From NCBI RefSeq assembly GCF_000026945.1, contig NC_012862.1:612501-676500 (forward strand): a DNA stretch of 64,000 bases, given 5' to 3'. The stretch is from Candida dubliniensis CD36 (lineage: Eukaryota > Ascomycota > Pichiomycetes > Serinales > Debaryomycetaceae). The notes under the pieces were generated by a model. The model saw only the letters and a program-made list of their open reading frames with translations, had not been told where the DNA came from and did not search any database. This document shows positions 60,409-64,000 of the stretch, one piece after another (within the stretch, counting starts at the first letter, position 1; each line of letters starts with the position of its first letter). The translations under genes were made by a program, and so were the position numbers.

Positions 60409-60897
60409 AAACAGTGATTAATGACGTCTCCATTGGTGTATTTTAACCAAAAGTAATTACATATAATGGTTTTCGGTATTTTTTGTTTGCAAGTCTTCAA
60501 TGCATTTGCTTTGGTCAATACATATATCTTGAAAATTTTACTGCAAAGTTTGTCATTTGGATTTTGAGAGAAGTAATATGTTTGATTATGGTCGTATTAC
60601 AAAGTTGCCTGTCAAGTCGAGGTATGGCACCTGCTTTCCTCTTTGTTTTTCATTTTTTTTTTTCATTTTTTTTTTTGTAGTTAAAATATCCATGTTTTGA
60701 AGAAATTGTTTAGGCATTTTAGACTGTATTTAATGAAATTGGATTCACTGTGTTAAACAGGAGAGATTTCTATTTTTAGTGTTTATAGTTTAGGGGTAAG
60801 TAGGTAGGACCAAATGTATCCATTAGTTCACCAAGTGAAGGTGTAGCCAAGGAAAAAAAAATTAGTCTAGAGATATTAACCATTTGAAGCCACATCA
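60409..60897. other. Intergenic, no gene seen
   Basis: 489 bases with poly(T) tracts near 60652 and 60666 and an A run shortly before the ATG10 start. No gene seen. Confidence 0.6.
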
Positions 60898-61401
60898 ATG
60901 ATTACAAATCAGGAGTTCAATGACAGTATAGAAGAGTTCATTTCAATTATATTAGAGAACTTGAAGTTGAAAGGCACAGACTTTGGATTTTCTGTTGGTA
61001 ATCACTACGTGAATAAATGGGCCACCAACAAAATGTATAGCTTTATCAGTGTTTCCGTGAAACGCCTTCGTATAGATTTTACAATTTCTTTTGACGACTT
61101 GTATAATGTGCCGTTGTTCAACATGAGATTATACGACAATGATACGTTTCTAACATCACCAATGACTCAAAATACGTTGGCAGTTGGGTTATCTGCTGTT
61201 GATTTACAAAACCATCACCTTTTTCACCAGCCTTGGTTGCAAGTGCATCCATGTGAAACGCTGCAAACAATTGATGATCATTTGAAAAATTTTCCCGTCT
61301 GTAAATATAACCTGGGTATACAGTATTTATGCTGCTGGTTTGGGTTATACGGCTTGCCTTGTATATTCCCACAATTCAGCGTAAGACCAAATATATATTA
61401 A
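60898..61401 (+). CDS. ATG10: E2-like autophagy enzyme Atg10
   Basis: 167 residues, the same length as S. cerevisiae Atg10, though otherwise divergent. The diagnostic HPC catalytic motif is WLQVHPCETL with Cys119, the residue that forms a thioester with Atg12 before transfer to Atg5. The preceding strands (ISVSVKRLRIDFTISFDDLYNVPLF in outline) and the SPMTQNTLAVG loop fit the Atg3/Atg10 E2-like fold. It is needed for autophagosome growth in the cytosol. Low overall similarity is usual for yeast Atg10. Confidence 0.8.
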   Translation: MITNQEFNDSIEEFISIILENLKLKGTDFGFSVGNHYVNKWATNKMYSFISVSVKRLRIDFTISFDDLYNVPLFNMRLYDNDTFLTSPMTQNTLAVGLSAVDLQNHHLFHQPWLQVHPCETLQTIDDHLKNFPVCKYNLGIQYLCCWFGLYGLPCIFPQFSVRPNIY

Positions 61402-61462
61402 TAGTGTACAATCATGCTAAATAAAATAAACAAAACAAAACAAAAGAATAAAAACCATTCTC

Positions 61463-62047
61463 TTAAGCAGAAGATTGTTGACGTGCTTTCTTCTCTGTGA
61501 ATATACGGCATGGGTAAGCCTCAGAATACATACCATGAACAGGTTCAGGTAAAATTTCCCATTTAAATTTGTTTAATGATGGCGCAACAATTGGTTCTCC
61601 TGACCTACCCAAAATTTCTCCCTTCACCACAGATGCAGGCACAGATTTCAAAGTGGATGCCAAACTAACGTCCTGTCCATTTGTAAACACAGCCAATTCT
61701 TTGCTTCCCTTCTCGCCAATGGAAATTCTTGGGTTTGATTCAGAACCCAAATTCAACAAACCAGAGATTTTGGTTTGGTTAAATGTGTGAACTTGTGGGT
61801 AATTTCTTCTATAATCCCTCTTGAAATATGGATTCCCTTTAATATCACCTGCTGGTATGGTAACAGGGTCCTTATAATTCTGTGCTTCTTTGATTCTTTC
61901 ACCAGGTGGAATTTGTCTAAACAATGATACTAAAGGATTACCAGATGATCTATTTGGCACCAAAACCAAAAGCTGTCTTATTTTTTCCCAAATACCCTGT
62001 GGTCTGGTAGTATATTTCTTCCAAACTGGAACTGGACCTCCTGACAT
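61463..62047 (-). CDS. Complex I 21.3 kDa accessory subunit (NUZM-like)
   Basis: 194 residues. The N-terminal YTTRPQGIWEKIRQLLVLVPNRSSGNPL block, seen in parts as GIWEKIRQLL and PNRSSGNPL, and the following PPGE match the fungal-specific 21.3 kDa NADH:ubiquinone oxidoreductase subunit (NUZM in Yarrowia, from memory). This accessory protein is part of mitochondrial complex I, present in Candida but lost from Saccharomyces. It is basic and has no membrane helix. It lies 61 bases from the convergent ATG10 stop. Confidence 0.75.
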   Translation of the reverse strand: MSGGPVPVWKKYTTRPQGIWEKIRQLLVLVPNRSSGNPLVSLFRQIPPGERIKEAQNYKDPVTIPAGDIKGNPYFKRDYRRNYPQVHTFNQTKISGLLNLGSESNPRISIGEKGSKELAVFTNGQDVSLASTLKSVPASVVKGEILGRSGEPIVAPSLNKFKWEILPEPVHGMYSEAYPCRIFTEKKARQQSSA

Positions 62048-62975
62048 GGTTAATGAATAGATAATAAATGAATGCTTTTTTTTAAAAAGATGTAAAAACT
62101 AGATTTTGTTTGAGTCCTAATTCGATATTTTTTTTGCTGTTGTTTTCTGAGATTTTGTCTCTGTTATTGAGCTTTTCTTTTTTTCATCCAATCAATTTTA
62201 GGTCAGTGGTAATACAAATATATGCAGGAATATCAAAATTACAGAAGTGAGATTGGGTGTATCACCAATGGTCAGAATTTATACAGAATTATGAACGGTA
62301 CATCTTGCAAAATGATTAAGAGGGGTAGTTGAGTTTAAGGAATAACCAACGTGATTTTTTATGTTGAAGAAAAATATTGTGAACAAGGGTTCTTTTTGAG
62401 CTATTTTTACGGTTGTATCATTTGTATAATCAAAAACATCTGGTAAGGATAATTCGTTGCACACTAATCGAACTTCGTATAGTTACTGGTTTAAGAAGCA
62501 TTGTAGGCGTAATCAGAAGGTTTCAAGCCGTTGAACGATTATACTTGCTACAATAGTGAAAAGATCCATGTCTTTTTTTAAACAAAGATAATACTTTTAT
62601 TATTCTATTTTAAAAACCAATTCCGTTGAGGATGCAAACTATACAAAAAAAGAATGTCTAAACTGATTGCCTTTAATTTTTCATTTTCTAAACCAGCAAA
62701 AAGCAATTTTTAAAAATGACATTGATATATGTATGTTAAAAAAAGATTAAACAACAATTGTTGAAATGAAGTAAATAATATTTAATGCAAAAAAAATAGT
62801 CCGTAACCATCATAAAAATCATAAATTACGCTGAAAAAATAATTAGGAAACTAATGTTGAAAGTTTCCATACTCGAGCATGTTGAGTGCTCCCCATCAAT
62901 AGAATATCTTCTTCTTCTCATGCGTAGATATAAATAACAAGATCGTGATTCTTTTATCAAGTGTAATTATTGATT
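62048..62975. other. Intergenic, no gene seen
   Basis: 928 bases with poly(T) tracts near 62133 and 62175 and A runs near 62740 and 62790. The single ~60-codon minus-strand frame here has no features. It holds the promoter of the complex I subunit gene and the 3' region of the reductase gene. Confidence 0.6.
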
Positions 62976-64000
62976 TTAATTCAAATCATTAACATTCAAA
63001 CGCTTGATCAAATCAAAAAGGGTGGAATTGCCATCAACAAAATCATTGTTTACCAAATTGCACAAAACAAATTCATCTCCGAACTTTTTCATTAATCGGA
63101 CAAATTCGTTTACTTGTGTTTGATCAGCTTCAACTAAATTGCTACTGGCAATCTTGGCCCATTCAGTGAACAATCTATAAACTTCATCCTTCCATGCCAA
63201 GAATGAAGTTTTCTCAACAATTGTTGGCTGAAGAATTTCTTCTCCTGGAAATACACCCCAAGTGACAGCATTAATGTCATCATCTTTACAATTTGTACTT
63301 AAATTGCCATCTTTATCCACAGCATAATACGAAATAAAAGCTGACGAAGATTCTGCTCCTTTTATGTTGAATTCCTCAACTTGATCTAACAACTTGGAAA
63401 CGACATCTTTATGACAAAAGAACTCCAAATACTGTTTTTGATACACATAGCCATTTTTGGGACCCCAGCCAAAAACTTTCTCAGACGATTTGACTGCATT
63501 CAATGCAGGTTGTGAATTCATAGTAAAAAATCCGTGTTGATTCAAATATATCAAGTCATCAACAATAACCCTAGTATCATCACCTACAGGACCATCAGAC
63601 CATGGTAACGACTTCAAATCACCCTTTAAATAATTGATAATTATCCCACTCAAATCGGCCAATGATTGTGGAAGACCCCACAATTCGAAAGCTTTTTTAG
63701 GTGACTGTCTCAATAATTCACTAGCACACAAATCAATGTCACCGAAAGCAGGAGATCTCGAGTCACCCCATCTACCATTAGGAAATTCATCCCAAGTTGC
63801 TGTTCTTGAAATATAAGAGTACTTTCTATGTTGCCAAAAAATCGGACGAATCGATTCCTTAGATCTTTCTGGATGCAATGATTTTCTCCAAGGTAATTCA
63901 GATCCACCAACAACATCGTGCGATTTGATAGCTTCAATAAGATTCAATTTCTCCAAAATCATAACAGTGGCTTTTTCCAAATTCATGGTGTAAAAATGCA
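62976..64000 (-). CDS. Methylenetetrahydrofolate reductase, C-terminal part (cut by window)
   Basis: The frame is open from base 64000 to the stop at 62976, about 340 codons. The first residues, HFYTMNLEKATVMILEKLNL, match the end of the FAD-binding catalytic barrel of eukaryotic MTHFR, so the ATG at 63986 is internal, not the start. A linker follows, then the C-terminal regulatory domain with WDEFPNGRWGDSRSPAFGD, GWGPKNGYVYQK and an EFVLCNLVNND block, all typical of the family. The enzyme makes 5-methyltetrahydrofolate for methionine synthesis; this domain binds S-adenosylmethionine in many species. It is either the MET12 or MET13 paralogue; I cannot tell which. Confidence 0.93.
   Translation of the reverse strand, partial: HFYTMNLEKATVMILEKLNLIEAIKSHDVVGGSELPWRKSLHPERSKESIRPIFWQHRKYSYISRTATWDEFPNGRWGDSRSPAFGDIDLCASELLRQSPKKAFELWGLPQSLADLSGIIINYLKGDLKSLPWSDGPVGDDTRVIVDDLIYLNQHGFFTMNSQPALNAVKSSEKVFGWGPKNGYVYQKQYLEFFCHKDVVSKLLDQVEEFNIKGAESSSAFISYYAVDKDGNLSTNCKDDDINAVTWGVFPGEEILQPTIVEKTSFLAWKDEVYRLFTEWAKIASSNLVEADQTQVNEFVRLMKKFGDEFVLCNLVNNDFVDGNSTLFDLIKRLNVNDLN

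Noticed and set aside
1..64000. CRISPR array, operons or prokaryotic elements
   Set aside because: The repeats seen are simple microsatellites with no spacer structure, and gene structure is eukaryotic throughout.

Overview
The window is nuclear DNA of a CTG-clade (Saccharomycotina) yeast, most probably Candida albicans or its sister C. dubliniensis. The evidence is AT-rich DNA with many microsatellites and poly(dA:dT) tracts, few introns with GTATGT donors and TACTAAC-like branch points, long Asn/Gln/Ser/Asp repeats in proteins, and a seryl-tRNA synthetase gene with one CUG codon at position 197, a hallmark I recall from C. albicans. The order ZCF1, SLD1, SEC59, SMC3, NET1, SES1, FAA21 fits what I remember of C. 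albicans chromosome 3; I could not check this. CUG should be read as serine throughout.

Layout. 1-2639: 5' part of a Zn2Cys6 regulator on the minus strand (the window cuts its 3' end). 2640-11085: an 8.4 kb accessory stretch with a long microsatellite-rich intergenic region, a possible solo LTR (6292-6539) and a decayed, internally rearranged Ty1/copia element (7271-10705). That element has LTR remnants, a primer-binding site matching tRNA-Arg(UCU), a gag fragment and an oppositely oriented pol fragment. 11086-26858: an orphan acidic protein, an Rsa1/NUFIP-like factor, sphingolipid desaturase, dolichol kinase, cohesin SMC3, a spliced 70-residue cysteine-rich tail protein and a Pho80-like cyclin. 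27042-27212: a close tRNA-Arg(UCU)/tRNA-Phe(GAA) pair. 29000-42000: an RNase III-like protein, NET1, a CSA/Rad28 WD40 protein, SES1, a small Cys-rich PPxY protein, an SDR reductase and a Faa2-type acyl-CoA synthetase. 44678-55856: an INSIG-like protein, TFC4, POP5, an alcohol acetyltransferase-like protein, THI6 and an amino-acid transporter. 56640-59800: four genes (DTD1, an unknown membrane protein, an F-box protein and a Pga1-like ER protein) in a block clearly richer in GC than its surroundings. 60022-64000: endosulfine (Igo), ATG10, a complex I subunit, and the C-terminal part of a methylenetetrahydrofolate reductase cut by the right edge.

Most genes are independent housekeeping loci rather than an operon-like system. 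Weak functional themes are ER and lipid metabolism (SLD1, SEC59, FAA21, NSG, Pga1-like), chromosome and nucleolar biology (SMC3, NET1, RAD28), Pol III and tRNA biology (TFC4, POP5, SES1, DTD1, two tRNAs) and starvation or autophagy (IGO, ATG10). No convincing new multigene system was found. The strongest leads are the rearranged element and its tRNA primer site, the GC-rich block, the spliced Cys-rich gene hidden by an intron directly after its ATG, and the divergent RNase III-like protein.
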